A DNA stretch of 64,000 nt from an uncultured Oscillospiraceae bacterium (GTDB lineage Bacteria > Bacillota > Clostridia > Oscillospirales > Oscillospiraceae), in NCBI GenBank assembly GCA_947588605.1, contig CANPYK010000001.1, positions 62,001 to 126,000 of the forward strand. The letters are read 5' to 3'. Positions 45,271 to 54,168 of the stretch are shown in pieces (the first letter of the stretch is position 1; each line of letters begins with the position of its first letter). The translations under genes were made by a program, and so were the position numbers. The notes below the pieces were generated by a model that made no database searches, was not told where the DNA came from, and saw nothing but the letters and a program-made list of their open reading frames with translations.

Positions 45271-45486
45271 TTAAATGAGGTCGATGAGCACCTCGACGAG
45301 GGTGTTGGCCAGCCAGTCGAAGCCTCCCAGGACGACGGCGAAGGCGGCGCACACGGCCAGCACCACGCCGGTGTTGTTGACGGTCTGCCTGGCGGTGGGC
45401 CATACAACCTTCTTGAGCTCGCTCTTCATGCCCCGGAACCAGTCCTTGACGCGGGTGAAGAACTTCTTCTTTTCAGTCTTTGCCAT
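45271..45486 (-). CDS. secE: preprotein translocase subunit SecE
   Basis: A 71-residue single-span SecE: basic N-terminus, the conserved amphipathic helix FRGMKSELKKVVWPTARQT and one membrane helix (about 41-68). It stabilises SecY in the translocon. Starts 18 nt after rpmG and ends 9 nt before nusG. Length is normal for Firmicutes. Confidence 0.95.
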   Translation of the reverse strand: MAKTEKKKFFTRVKDWFRGMKSELKKVVWPTARQTVNNTGVVLAVCAAFAVVLGGFDWLANTLVEVLIDLI

Positions 45487-45504
45487 GTTCCTTCTCCTTT
45501 GCGC

Positions 45505-45666
45505 TTACTTCGTCTCGGTGTGAAGCGTATGCTTACGGCAGAAACGGCAGTACTTCTTGAGTTCCAGCTTCTCGGGCGTGTTGCGCTTGTTCTTGGTCGT
45601 GTTGTAGTTGCGCTGTTTGCACTCCGAGCAGCGCAGGACGACCTTGACTCTGTTTTCAGCGGCCAT
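45505..45666 (-). CDS. rpmG: 50S ribosomal protein L33
   Basis: A 53-residue L33 read directly from the minus strand: [20 protein letters not shown] at the N-terminus and [13 protein letters not shown] near the end. It keeps both CxxC pairs, so it is the zinc-binding (C+) form. AGGAGG ribosome-binding site upstream. First gene of the rpmG-secE-nusG-rplK-rplA operon. Confidence 0.95.
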   Translation of the reverse strand: MAAENRVKVVLRCSECKQRNYNTTKNKRNTPEKLELKKYCRFCRKHTLHTETK

Positions 45667-45776
45667 TTGTTCGGCACCTCCTATAAATTTGCCTCCCTGC
45701 TTTGAATTGGCCGAGCAAGCCGCCTTGTCCCGCGCGGACGCACGAAAACAAAGCCTCTCAGCCGACAGGTGAAGAG

Positions 45777-45805
45777 ATTATATCACCACGAATCCCGGAA
45801 GTCAA
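45777..45805 (-). promoter_or_regulatory. sigma-A promoter of the rpmG operon
   Basis: Minus strand: TTGACT (45800-45805) and TATAAT (45777-45782), spacer 17 nt, with a roughly 110-nt leader before rpmG. Confidence 0.85.
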
Positions 45806-45825
45806 CAGCTTTTTTGAGAAAAACA

Positions 45826-45855
45826 TTGAAAAGACGGGGAAATATCCTTTATAAT
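45826..45855 (+). promoter_or_regulatory. sigma-A promoter of ruvX
   Basis: TTGAAA at 45826-45831 and TATAAT at 45850-45855, spacer 18 nt; divergent from the rpmG promoter. Confidence 0.75.
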
Positions 45856-45887
45856 GTAAGGGAAACTTTTCAAAGGAAGTGACGCAT

Positions 45888-46304
45888 ATGCGTATCATGG
45901 CGATCGACTACGGCGACCAGCGCACCGGCGTGGCGGTGTCGGACCTCACCGCCACCCTGGCGGGGGAGGCGTTCGTGATAAAGGAATGGGACCCGGAGGC
46001 GCTGGCGGATAAGCTGGTGGGTGAAGCCGAAAGGCGGGACGTGGGGCAGCTCGTCCTGGGCAACCCCCTCAACATGGACGGCTCCGCCGGGCCCCGCAGC
46101 GACAAGGCCCGGGCCTTCGCCCAGCTTCTCCGGGCGCGGACGGACATCCCCGTGGCCCTCTGGGACGAGCGGCGCACCACCGTGGAGGCCCACGACATCC
46201 TCTCCGCCAACGACCGCCACGGCAAAAAGCGCCGGGAGACGGTGGACGCCGTGGCCGCCACCCTCATCCTGGAGGGGTATCTGGCGCGGCAAAGGAATAG
46301 CTGA
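45888..46304 (+). CDS. ruvX: RuvX/YqgF RNase H-fold nuclease
   Basis: A 138-residue YqgF-family protein, implicated in pre-16S rRNA 5'-end processing or Holliday junction resolution. Hallmarks: IMAIDYGDQRTGVAVSD at the N-terminus with the first catalytic Asp, LVLGNPLNMDGSAGPRS, and WDERRTTVEAHDIL. ATG at 45888 has AAGGAA upstream; GTG at 45879 is in frame but less likely. Not overlapping any neighbour; rnfC follows after about 180 nt with its own promoter. Confidence 0.9.
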   Translation: MRIMAIDYGDQRTGVAVSDLTATLAGEAFVIKEWDPEALADKLVGEAERRDVGQLVLGNPLNMDGSAGPRSDKARAFAQLLRARTDIPVALWDERRTTVEAHDILSANDRHGKKRRETVDAVAATLILEGYLARQRNS

Positions 46305-46393
46305 TTTTATCAAAACTGTTAAATAATTATCATTCCCGCCCCGCCTCACAGGGCAAATAGACGAAAAAAACATAAAAATGTCCTGATTCTTCA

Positions 46394-46422
46394 TTGCAAC
46401 GCCCCCGCCGGCATGATATACT
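46394..46422 (+). promoter_or_regulatory. sigma-A promoter of the rnf operon
   Basis: TTGCAA at 46394-46399 and TATACT at 46417-46422 with a 17-nt spacer, 59 nt before the rnfC start. Confidence 0.78.
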
Positions 46423-46481
46423 AAGAAATGTTATCAGTCTCCTTGCGCGTATTCTTGGAAAGAGAACGGGAGGTAGGGAAT

Positions 46482-47855
46482 GTGAATTTACGCAAGCTGC
46501 ACGGCGCCCATGTCCCCCACAGGAAGAACACGGCGGACATGGCGCCGGTGAGGATGCCGGTACCGGCCACGGTCACCATCCCCATGTCCATGCACATCGG
46601 CGCCCCGGCGGCGCCGGCGGTGAAGGTGGGGGACAGCGTGAAGGTGGGCCAGCTCATCGCCAACGCCGGCGGGTTCGTCTCTTCGCCGGTGTACGCCAGC
46701 GTCTCCGGCAAGGTCAAGAAGATCGACGATATGCTCATGTCCACGGGCCGGTCCATGAAGGCCGTCACCATCGAGTCCGACGGGGAGCAGGCGGTCTTCG
46801 AGGGCATCAAGCCCCCGGAGGTCACGGACCTCCCGTCGTTCCTCAACGCCGTCCGTGACAGCGGCGTGGTGGGCCTGGGCGGCGCGGGCTTCCCCACGGC
46901 GGTGAAGCTCTCCGTGAAGGACTTAAGCCAGATCGAGGCCGTCATCATCAACGGCGCGGAGTGCGAGCCCTACGTCACCTCGGACACCCGCACCATGCTG
47001 GACGACGCGGACTGGATCGGCAAGGGCATCGGGCTTTTGCAAAAGTACCTGAAGGCCAGGCGGGTGATCGTCGGCATCGAGGCCAACAAGCCCCAGTGCG
47101 TCAAGGCCATGCAAACCATGGCAAGCGGCATGACGGGGGTGGAGGTCATGGCCCTGCCGCCGGTGTACCCCCAGGGCGGCGAGAAGGTGCTCATCTACCA
47201 CACCACGGGCAGGGTCGTGCCGGAGGGGAAGCTCCCCATCGACGCCGGGGCCGTGGTCATCAACTGCACCACTTTAGCCGCCATTGCCAAGTACATAGAG
47301 ACGGGGATGCCCCTCGTTGAGAAGGTCGTCACCGTGGACGGCTCGGCGGTGAGCGAGCCCAAGAACGTCATCGCCCCCATCGGCGCGTCCATGCAGTCGC
47401 TCTTCGACTTCTGCGGCGGGTTCAAGGCAGAGCCCAAAAAGGTCCTCTACGGCGGGCCCATGATGGGTATCGCGGTGCCCAATACCGAATTTCCCGTGAT
47501 GAAGAACACCAACGCCATCCTGGCCCTCGACGAAAAGGACGCCATATTGCCCGAGCCCACGGCGTGCATCCGGTGCGGCTCCTGCGTGGACGCCTGCCCC
47601 CTCAACCTCATGCCGGCGGCCATTGAGGCGGCGTACAATAAGCGCAACGTGGATAAGCTCCGCGCCCTCCACGCCAATCTGTGCATGGAGTGCGGCTGCT
47701 GCTCCTTTGTGTGCCCCGCGAAGCGGATGCTGGTGCAGACCAACAAGCTTGCCAAGGGCCTCATCGCCGCCGATAACGCCGCGAAGAAGGCCGAGGCCGA
47801 GCGCAAGGCCAAGGAGGCCGAGGAAAAAGAGAAGAAGGAGGCGGTTGCGAAATGA
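46482..47855 (+). CDS. rnfC: Rnf complex subunit C (NADH-interacting)
   Basis: A 457-residue peripheral subunit of the ferredoxin:NAD+ oxidoreductase. Order: biotin-carrier-like N-terminal fold, flavin/NADH domain with GLGGAGFPTAVKL and NGAECEPYVTSD, SLBB region, two [4Fe-4S] motifs CIRCGSCVDACP and CMECGCCSFVCP, and a charged Ala/Lys/Glu tail. GTG at 46482 has GGGAGG 8 nt upstream. First gene of rnfCDGEAB; the stop overlaps rnfD by ATGA. Confidence 0.96.
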   Translation: MNLRKLHGAHVPHRKNTADMAPVRMPVPATVTIPMSMHIGAPAAPAVKVGDSVKVGQLIANAGGFVSSPVYASVSGKVKKIDDMLMSTGRSMKAVTIESDGEQAVFEGIKPPEVTDLPSFLNAVRDSGVVGLGGAGFPTAVKLSVKDLSQIEAVIINGAECEPYVTSDTRTMLDDADWIGKGIGLLQKYLKARRVIVGIEANKPQCVKAMQTMASGMTGVEVMALPPVYPQGGEKVLIYHTTGRVVPEGKLPIDAGAVVINCTTLAAIAKYIETGMPLVEKVVTVDGSAVSEPKNVIAPIGASMQSLFDFCGGFKAEPKKVLYGGPMMGIAVPNTEFPVMKNTNAILALDEKDAILPEPTACIRCGSCVDACPLNLMPAAIEAAYNKRNVDKLRALHANLCMECGCCSFVCPAKRMLVQTNKLAKGLIAADNAAKKAEAERKAKEAEEKEKKEAVAK

Positions 47856-48784
47856 ACGAATTGACAGTCAGCGTATCCCCCCACCTGAGAAGCGGCCGCA
47901 CCACCCGGAAGATCATGCTGGACGTGCTCATCGCGCTCTCGCCGGCGCTCATCGCCTCCGTGGTCATCTTCGGCTGGCGGTGCCTCCTGCTGACCGGCGT
48001 TTCGGCGGCCATGTGCGTAGCGTGCGAGTTCGTCTGGGAAAAGCTCATGCGCCAGCCCGTCACCGTCACGGACCTGTCCGCCGTGGTCACCGGCGTGCTC
48101 CTGGCGTTCAACGTCCCCTCCACCATGCCCGTCTGGGAGCTTCTGGTGGGCGACGTGGTGGCCATCATCTGCGTGAAGATGCTCTTCGGCGGCATCGGGT
48201 GCAACTTTGTAAACCCCGCCCTGGTGGGCCGGGTGGTGATGTTCTTTTCCTTCACCGCCGACATGACGAATTTCCCCGCCCCGGAGGGCACCATTGACGC
48301 CCTCAGCTCCGCCACGCCCCTGGCCCTCATCCGTGAGGGGAGCATCGGCTGGAGCGAGTTCGGCCAGATCTTCATCGGCGTCCACGGCGGCGTGCTGGGC
48401 GAGACGTGCGCGGCGGCGCTCATTCTGGGCGGCCTCTACCTTTGCGTTCGAAAGGTCATCAAGCCCATCATCCCCCTGGCGTATGTGGGCTCCTGTATGC
48501 TTTTCAGCTGGATCTTCGGCTCCTCCCAGCCCGTGATCGCCGCCTTCTCCGGCGGGCTTTTGCTGGGCGCGATTTTCATGGCCACGGACTACGTGACCAG
48601 CCCCACCACGAATCTCGGCAAGCTCATCTTCGGCCTGGGGTGCGGGCTTCTCACCGCCATGATGCGCACCTTTGCCAGCTCCGCCGGGGCGGTGACCTTC
48701 TCCATCCTTCTCATGAACCTTGTGGTGCCGTACATCAACGACCTGACGGCCCCCAAGCCCTTTGGAGGTGTTGAGACAAAATGA
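47852..48784 (+). CDS. rnfD: Rnf complex subunit D
   Basis: A 310-residue integral membrane subunit with about nine or ten helices. The motif SSATPLAL (near residue 152) is where FMN is expected to be covalently attached to the Thr, as in other RnfD/NqrB proteins. IGCNFVNPALVGRVVMFFSF and FMATDYVTSPTT are family hallmarks. Overlaps rnfC and rnfG by four bases each, indicating tight coupling. Confidence 0.96.
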   Translation: MNELTVSVSPHLRSGRTTRKIMLDVLIALSPALIASVVIFGWRCLLLTGVSAAMCVACEFVWEKLMRQPVTVTDLSAVVTGVLLAFNVPSTMPVWELLVGDVVAIICVKMLFGGIGCNFVNPALVGRVVMFFSFTADMTNFPAPEGTIDALSSATPLALIREGSIGWSEFGQIFIGVHGGVLGETCAAALILGGLYLCVRKVIKPIIPLAYVGSCMLFSWIFGSSQPVIAAFSGGLLLGAIFMATDYVTSPTTNLGKLIFGLGCGLLTAMMRTFASSAGAVTFSILLMNLVVPYINDLTAPKPFGGVETK

Positions 48785-49317
48785 CAAAGACAGCCTTTCA
48801 GGAATACATAAAGCCCATTGTGGTGCTGGTGGTCATTTGCCTTGTGGTATCGGCGCTCCTGGCGCTCACCAACGCCCTGACGGCCCCCGTCATCGAGAAA
48901 AACGCCCAGGAGGAGGCGCGGCGCATCCGCCAGAGCGTCCTCCCGGACTCCAAGGACTTCGAGGAGATCGACTGCGATACCGAGGCCCTGGATATCGACA
49001 GCGCCTACCGGGAGACGAACGGGAAGGGCTACGTCGTCACCTCCTCCCATGTGGGCTACGGCGGCGGTGAGGTCACCGTCACCGTCGGTATCGACAACGA
49101 CGGCAAGGTGGTGGGCATCTCCGCCGACGTCTCCTCCCAGACCAAGGGCATCGGCTCCCGGGCGGGGGAGAGGAGCTACCTTGACAAGTACATGGGCATC
49201 AGCGGCACCGCCGAAGGGGTGGACACCATCGCCACGGCCACCCGCTCCAGCTCCGCCGTGCGGCAGAGCGTCACCGCGGCGCTCAACGCCTTCAACACGA
49301 TCAAGGGGGGCAATTGA
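48781..49317 (+). CDS. rnfG: Rnf complex subunit G
   Basis: A 178-residue subunit with one N-terminal membrane helix (residues 12-34) and an extracytoplasmic FMN-binding domain. The usual flavinylation motif SGAT-x-S is TATRSS here (about 158-163), retaining the Thr that would carry FMN but with altered flanking residues. GIGSRAGERSYLDKYMG is typical of RnfG/NqrC. ATGA overlap with rnfD. Confidence 0.94.
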   Translation: MTKTAFQEYIKPIVVLVVICLVVSALLALTNALTAPVIEKNAQEEARRIRQSVLPDSKDFEEIDCDTEALDIDSAYRETNGKGYVVTSSHVGYGGGEVTVTVGIDNDGKVVGISADVSSQTKGIGSRAGERSYLDKYMGISGTAEGVDTIATATRSSSAVRQSVTAALNAFNTIKGGN

Positions 49318-49318
49318 C

Positions 49319-49999
49319 ATGAAGGACAAACTGAAGATCCTCTTAAACGGTATGTTCAAGGAAAATCCCGTCCTCATCCTGGCCCTGGGCTGCTGCTCGG
49401 TGCTGGCGGTGTCCGTTTCCGTCTCCGGCGGCTTCGGCATGGGCGTGGCGCTCACCTTTGTGCTGGTGTGCTCCAACGTGGTCATCTCCCTTTTGCGCAA
49501 CATCATCCCCTCCAAGGTCCGCATCCCCTGCTACATCGTGGTCATCGCCACCTTCGTGACCTTAGTAGAGATGCTGATGGAGGCGTATTTAAAAAGCCTC
49601 TACGACTCTCTCGGCGTCTTTTTGAGCCTTATCGTGGTCAACTGCATCGTCCTAGGCAGGGCGGAGATGTTCGCCAGCAAGCACTCCGTCGCCGACAGCT
49701 TCTTTGACGGCCTGGGCATGGGCATCGGCTACACCATGGTCATCGTCGGGATGTCCGCCGTCCGGGAGCTCTTCGGCTCCGGGACGCTCCTGGGCTACCG
49801 GATCATCCCAGAGGGCTACCAGCTGGGCATCCTCACCCAGGCCCCCGGCGGGTTCTTCCTCTTCGGATGCGCCATGGCCATCTTAGTGGCCGCCATGGCC
49901 AAGCGCGGCAAGAAGTTCGAGCCGAAGATGGGGTGCGACGGCAACTGCGCCGCCTGCCACTCCGCCTGTGACGACCGGAAGGAGGCTGAAGCGAAATGA
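49319..49999 (+). CDS. rnfE: Rnf complex subunit E
   Basis: A 226-residue six-helix membrane subunit homologous to RnfA (GMFKENPVLILALGCCSVLAVS at the N-terminus, NCIVLGRAEMFASKHSVADS). With RnfA it binds a membrane [2Fe-2S] cluster through Cys residues. The C-terminal tail GCDGNCAACHSACDD carries four Cys (C-x3-C-x2-C-x3-C) that are not part of the helical core. It starts 1 nt after rnfG with AAGGGGGG upstream and overlaps rnfA by ATGA. Confidence 0.95.
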   Translation: MKDKLKILLNGMFKENPVLILALGCCSVLAVSVSVSGGFGMGVALTFVLVCSNVVISLLRNIIPSKVRIPCYIVVIATFVTLVEMLMEAYLKSLYDSLGVFLSLIVVNCIVLGRAEMFASKHSVADSFFDGLGMGIGYTMVIVGMSAVRELFGSGTLLGYRIIPEGYQLGILTQAPGGFFLFGCAMAILVAAMAKRGKKFEPKMGCDGNCAACHSACDDRKEAEAK

Positions 50000-50583
50000 A
50001 ATACATGCTCATACTCTTCACCCTGGTATTCACCGAAAACTACGTCCTGGTCCAGTTTCTCGGCATCTGCCCGTTTTTAGGCGTCAGCCAGAAGTTTTCC
50101 TCCTGCGTGGGCATGTCCGGGGCGGTCATCTTCGTCATGACCCTGGCCTCCGCCGTCACCTGGGGCATCTTCCAGGCGCTGATGATCCCCCTGCATCTGG
50201 AGTTCATGCGGACCATCATCTTCATCCTGGTCATTGCGGCCCTGGTGCAGCTGGTGGAGATCGTCCTTAAAAAGTACATGCCGCCCCTCTATAAGGCCCT
50301 GGGCGTCTATCTGCCGCTCATCACCACCAACTGCGCGGTGCTGGCGGTGACCATCCTCAACATCGACAACGCCTACGGCTTTTTGGAGTCCTGCGTGTCC
50401 GGCTTCTCCGCGGGCCTTGGGTTCTCCCTGGCGCTCATCCTCTTTTGCGGCGTGCGCAAGAGCCTGGAGCGGGCCCATCCCCCCAAGTGCTTTGAGGGCC
50501 TGCCCATCAGCCTCATCGCCGCGGCCTTTACCAGCATGACCTTCATGGGCTTCACCGGCATGGCCGAGAATATGTTCGGTTAA
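49996..50583 (+). CDS. rnfA: Rnf complex subunit A
   Basis: A 195-residue six-helix membrane subunit, paralogous to RnfE and inverted relative to it in the membrane (LFTLVFTENYVLVQFLGICPFLGVS, PLITTNCAVLAVTILN). The Cys in GICPFLG and TTNCAVL are the expected ligands of the membrane iron-sulfur cluster. ATGA overlap with rnfE; rnfB follows after 11 nt. Confidence 0.96.
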   Translation: MKYMLILFTLVFTENYVLVQFLGICPFLGVSQKFSSCVGMSGAVIFVMTLASAVTWGIFQALMIPLHLEFMRTIIFILVIAALVQLVEIVLKKYMPPLYKALGVYLPLITTNCAVLAVTILNIDNAYGFLESCVSGFSAGLGFSLALILFCGVRKSLERAHPPKCFEGLPISLIAAAFTSMTFMGFTGMAENMFG

Positions 50584-50594
50584 GGAGGGGCGAG

Positions 50595-51422
50595 ATGGAA
50601 ATTTTGTACGCTGTCCTGGTCCTGGCCGGCATCGGCGCGGTGTGCTCCGTGCTCCTGGTGCTGGCGGCCAAGTTCATGCACGTCCCCGTGGACGAGAAAT
50701 TCCCCAAGATCCGCGAGTGCCTCCCCGGCGCCAACTGCGGCGCCTGCGGCTACGCCGGGTGCGACGGCTACGCCTCCGCCCTGGCCTCCGGCGAGGAGGA
50801 GAAGATCAACAAGTGCGTGGCCGGCGGCGACGCCGTCGCCAAGGCCCTGGCCGCGGCTACCGGCGCGGAGTTTGAGGACGTCATCGAGCAGGTGGCCATC
50901 GTCCGTTGCTCCGGCGACTGCAACACCGTGAAGAACAAGGAGGCGTATCAAGGTTTGGCCTCCTGCGCGGCGGCCAAGCTCCTCTACGGCGGCCCCTCCA
51001 TGTGCGTCTACGGGTGCATCGGCCTGGGCGACTGCGAGCACGTCTGCCCGGAGCACGCCATCCGCGTGGTGGATGGCCTCGCCCGCGTCAATTACCGGGC
51101 CTGCATCGGCTGCGGCATGTGCGTCAAGGCCTGCCCCAACCAGGTCATTACCCTCATGCCCGACGTGGAGCGCGTCATCGTGGGCTGCCGGAACCGCGAC
51201 AAGGGCGCCAACACCCGCAAGGCCTGCGCCAAGGGCTGTATCGGCTGTAAAAAGTGCGAGCGGGAGTGCCCCCAGGGCGCCATCACGGTGGTTGACAATC
51301 TTTCACAAATCGATTATGATAAGTGCGTCGACTGCGGCCACTGTCAGGACGTCTGCCCCGTGGGCTGTGTCCACTTCCGAGACTTCCGGGGCGCCCACAA
51401 CGCGCCGGCCGGAACGAAATAA
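50595..51422 (+). CDS. rnfB: Rnf complex subunit B (ferredoxin-accepting)
   Basis: A 275-residue subunit: N-terminal membrane anchor (3-26), a Cys-rich Fe-S domain with NCGACGYAGCDGYA, then three more ferredoxin-like motifs (CIGCGMCVKACP, CIGCKKCERECP, CVDCGHCQDVCP), giving many [4Fe-4S] clusters for electron entry from reduced ferredoxin. GGAGGGG upstream. Last gene of the operon, in the clostridial order C-D-G-E-A-B, followed by a terminator-like hairpin. Confidence 0.96.
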   Translation: MEILYAVLVLAGIGAVCSVLLVLAAKFMHVPVDEKFPKIRECLPGANCGACGYAGCDGYASALASGEEEKINKCVAGGDAVAKALAAATGAEFEDVIEQVAIVRCSGDCNTVKNKEAYQGLASCAAAKLLYGGPSMCVYGCIGLGDCEHVCPEHAIRVVDGLARVNYRACIGCGMCVKACPNQVITLMPDVERVIVGCRNRDKGANTRKACAKGCIGCKKCERECPQGAITVVDNLSQIDYDKCVDCGHCQDVCPVGCVHFRDFRGAHNAPAGTK

Positions 51423-51439
51423 GCTGTCAAGAGAGAATG

Positions 51440-51472
51440 CCGCCGAAGTTGACGCTTTGGCGGTGTTCTTTT
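51440..51472 (+). terminator. terminator-like hairpin after rnfB
   Basis: CCGCCGAAG-(5 nt)-CTTTGGCGG with following TGTTCTTTT, 17 nt after the rnfB stop; possibly partial, since dapF lacks a clear promoter of its own. Confidence 0.6.
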
Positions 51473-51494
51473 CGCCGTATCATGGGAGGTTATT

Positions 51495-52331
51495 ATGCGC
51501 TTCACAAAAATGCAGGGAGCCGGGAACGACTTCATCCTCATCGAAAACCTGGACGGGAACATCGACCCGGCGGACTATCCGCGCTTGGCGGCGCGCCTTT
51601 GTACCCGCCGCCTGTCTATCGGCGCGGACGGGCTCATGATCTTAGAGCCGCCCCGCGAGAGCGGGGACGTCCGCATGGCCTTTTATAACTCCGACGGGTC
51701 CGCGGGGGAGATGTGCGGCAACGGCGCCCGGTGTATCAGCCGCTACGCCATCGAGCGTGGCTTCGGCCGGGGCGGCGAGGTGGCTGTCGAGACCACCGCC
51801 GGCCTCGTCACGGGAAAATGTGTCTCAAAGCGCATGTACACCGTCCGCCTCAACGACCCCACCACCGTGGACCTCCGCCGCCCCATCGAGCTCCACGGCG
51901 TGACCTACGACTGCGCCTACGTGGAGCTGGGCAGCCCCGGCATCCCCCACTGCGTGGTCCTGTGCCCCGGCTGGCGGGACATCCCGGAGCCTGAGCTGCG
52001 GGAGACCTGCCGCGCCCTGCGCTTCCACGAAAGCTTCCCCAAGGGGGCCAACGTCACCTTCTGCCGCCTGGACGGGGAGAACAGCGTAGACGCCCGCACC
52101 TTTGAGCGCGGCGTGGAGGACTTCACCCTGGCCTGCGGCACCGGCTGCGGCTCCGCCGTCACGGCCCTCACCCTTCGCGGTCTGGTCCCCGGCGTCAACA
52201 CCCGCGTCACCATGCCCGGCGGCACCCTCTACGTCACCGTCGCCGTCGAGAACGGCACCCCCCACGACCTCATGCTCACCGGCCCCACCAACATTGTGGC
52301 CCAAGGCGAGATATTGGACGAGGACCTGTGA
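51495..52331 (+). CDS. dapF: diaminopimelate epimerase
   Basis: A 278-residue PLP-independent epimerase converting L,L- to meso-diaminopimelate for lysine and cell wall. The two active-site cysteines are in GEMCGNGARC and FTLACGTGCGSAV; the opening MQGAGNDFILIENLDG is a hallmark. GGAGG 7-8 nt upstream. It follows rnfB in the same direction with 72 nt between, so read-through from rnf is possible. Confidence 0.95.
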   Translation: MRFTKMQGAGNDFILIENLDGNIDPADYPRLAARLCTRRLSIGADGLMILEPPRESGDVRMAFYNSDGSAGEMCGNGARCISRYAIERGFGRGGEVAVETTAGLVTGKCVSKRMYTVRLNDPTTVDLRRPIELHGVTYDCAYVELGSPGIPHCVVLCPGWRDIPEPELRETCRALRFHESFPKGANVTFCRLDGENSVDARTFERGVEDFTLACGTGCGSAVTALTLRGLVPGVNTRVTMPGGTLYVTVAVENGTPHDLMLTGPTNIVAQGEILDEDL

Positions 52332-52338
52332 CCCACCC

Positions 52339-52366
52339 CGCCCCTCCGGAAGGAGGGGCGTTTTTT
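52339..52366 (+). terminator. intrinsic terminator of dapF
   Basis: CGCCCCTCC-GGAA-GGAGGGGCG hairpin followed by TTTTTT, 8 nt after the stop. Confidence 0.88.
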
Positions 52367-52369
52367 AAC

Positions 52370-52530
52370 CTCCCCCCCTGGGGGAGGCGGCGCGAAGCGC
52401 CGGAAGGGTCGTCCCCGCCGCGCGGGCAAATCCAAACTGCGGCGCAGCCGCAACCTTTTTTGCCCCCCTCCTCGTAGGAGGGGGGCAGGGGAGCGGCGAG
52501 CGTGGGATGACAGATCGGCCTCGATGACCC
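52370..52530. repeat. family II palindromic block
   Basis: CTCCCCCCTGGGGGAG, GCGCGAAGCGC, GCGGCGCAGCCGC and the CCTCCTCGTAGGAGG hairpin with the AGCGAGCGTGGGATGACAG linker; shared with the other family II blocks. Confidence 0.75.
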
Positions 52531-52638
52531 GCCGCCCTGAAATTCCGCCCCCGCAACTGAAAATTGACACAAATGCAACGCCCGCGCGGTTTCCTTTTTC
52601 GGGGGATGCGCTACAATAGAAGCGAAGGAGTGATGGAG

Positions 52639-53478
52639 ATGTTATCGAAAAAGCTGGCGGAGCTCAGAAAGGGAAGGGGCCTCTCCCAGATGGAGCTGGC
52701 GGAGAAGCTGGACGTGACGCGTCAGGCCGTGTCCCGGTGGGAGACGGGGGAGGCCGCGCCGAGTTTGGACAACCTCATCTCCCTCAGCGGACTCTACGGC
52801 GTGACGCTGGACGACCTTGTCCGGGACGACAAGCCCGTCCCCGCCGTGCCTTCGCCCGAACCGGTCCCGCCGGAGGCCGCGGTCCCCAAGCCCGCCCGGG
52901 CCAAATACAAGATCTGGGCCCTGGTCCTTGCCGCCGCCCTGGTCCTCGCCGTGCCGGCCCTATTTATCGGCGCGTTGCTCCTCCAGCTCCTGGCGCCGCC
53001 CAAGACGTCCCTGGCCCGCCCCACCGAGCCCGGTCCCGGACAGACGAGCCCTACCGCCCCGTATACGGCGGATCTGGAACAGGCTGACCCGCCCTTCGCG
53101 GCGACGGCGGACCTGCTCCCTGCCTTTACGGAGGAGAAGCGGGTTTTTCAGGACGCCGCCGCGCGGCATTCCCTGACGGCCCGGGGACAGGGAGACGGGA
53201 CATACGCCGTGTCCGAGGAGACTTTCACCCTCCCGGCCGCCTATACGCGCCTTGCGCTTCAATGTACCTGGAGCGGCTATGCGGACGTGACCGTGGGCCT
53301 TCGCGATACCGGCGCCGGCCAGGTCTATACCCTCCGCCTCACCGGCCGTTCCGCCGCCGGCTCCCTCTCTCTGCGCGCCCTGCCCCCGGGGGAGTATGAG
53401 GTCGTTTTGTACGGAGGGTACAGGTTTGAGGATGACCCCCTGGCGGTCATGTGGTATCAGCTCCAGGCCGGTGACTAA
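52639..53478 (+). CDS. membrane-anchored XRE-family regulator
   Basis: A 279-residue protein: N-terminal XRE helix-turn-helix (residues 3-62, LRKGRGLSQMELAEKLDVTR, VSRWETGEAAPSLDNLI), Pro-rich linker (65-87), one membrane helix (91-118), and an external domain of mostly beta character with no recognised family. The layout suggests a one-component membrane sensor that signals from the cell surface to DNA. ATG at 52639 has AAGGAG 8 nt upstream. It stands alone between repeat blocks; a loose -10 TACAAT lies at 52612. Confidence 0.82.
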   Translation: MLSKKLAELRKGRGLSQMELAEKLDVTRQAVSRWETGEAAPSLDNLISLSGLYGVTLDDLVRDDKPVPAVPSPEPVPPEAAVPKPARAKYKIWALVLAAALVLAVPALFIGALLLQLLAPPKTSLARPTEPGPGQTSPTAPYTADLEQADPPFAATADLLPAFTEEKRVFQDAAARHSLTARGQGDGTYAVSEETFTLPAAYTRLALQCTWSGYADVTVGLRDTGAGQVYTLRLTGRSAAGSLSLRALPPGEYEVVLYGGYRFEDDPLAVMWYQLQAGD

Positions 53479-53483
53479 GCAGG

Positions 53484-54065
53484 GGCGGGTTCCAACCCCG
53501 CCCGTTAACCTCCCCCCTGGGGGAGGCGGCGCGAAGCGCCGGAAGGGTCGCTGCGGCGGCATTTATCGGAACCGCTCTGTCAACCCACGTTCGCTACCCC
53601 CCTGCCCCCCTCCTACGAGGAGGGGGCTCCGGGACGGGGCGGGTACGGAGTATCGGAACAGTTTCGTCACGCCACGTGGCGCGGGCGGGTTTGGAACCCG
53701 CCCCTACGGTGGATATGGAATGTTATCCCATTCAACCGACATGGGAGGCCATCGAAACGCGGGCGGCCAAGAGAGGCCGCCCCTACGGCGTTTAACGAGA
53801 GGCAATTCGAAACCTGTAACGTGGGCCGCTGTGGGCAGCGGCCCGTACGGCGTTGCTTGGAAAAATTCCAAAAACTGTAGGGGCGGGTTCCAAACCCGCC
53901 CGTCCCCCGTCCCCGCCGCGCGGATAATCCAAACTGCGGCGCAAGCCGCAACCTTTTTCGCCCCCTCCTCGCAGGAGGGGGGCAGGGGGGCAGCGAGGGC
54001 TGGATGACAGAGCGGTATCGACAACCCCCCCCACCCCCGCCCCCTCCCAACGGGAGGGGCCAAGA
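53484..54065. repeat. composite repeat block (families I and II)
   Basis: 53484-53507 solo GGGCGGGTTCC hairpin just after the XRE gene; 53509-53640 family II (CTCCCCCCTGGGGGAG, GCGCGAAGCGC, CCTCCTACGAGGAGG); 53661-53902 a reverse family I array missing its outer two hairpins, with GGGCGGCCAAGAGAGGCCGCCC and GGGCCGCTGTGGGCAGCGGCCC stems; 53903-54065 family II remnants. No gene. The remaining 54066-54168 shows nothing recognisable. Confidence 0.8.
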
Positions 54066-54168
54066 GGCCCCAATTTCACCGATTGAATAATTTGCACGAA
54101 CCAAACTGGCAAATTGCAAATCGGCCTTGTGTAACCCGCCAAAATGGGGCGGAACTGCAAGAAATTCG

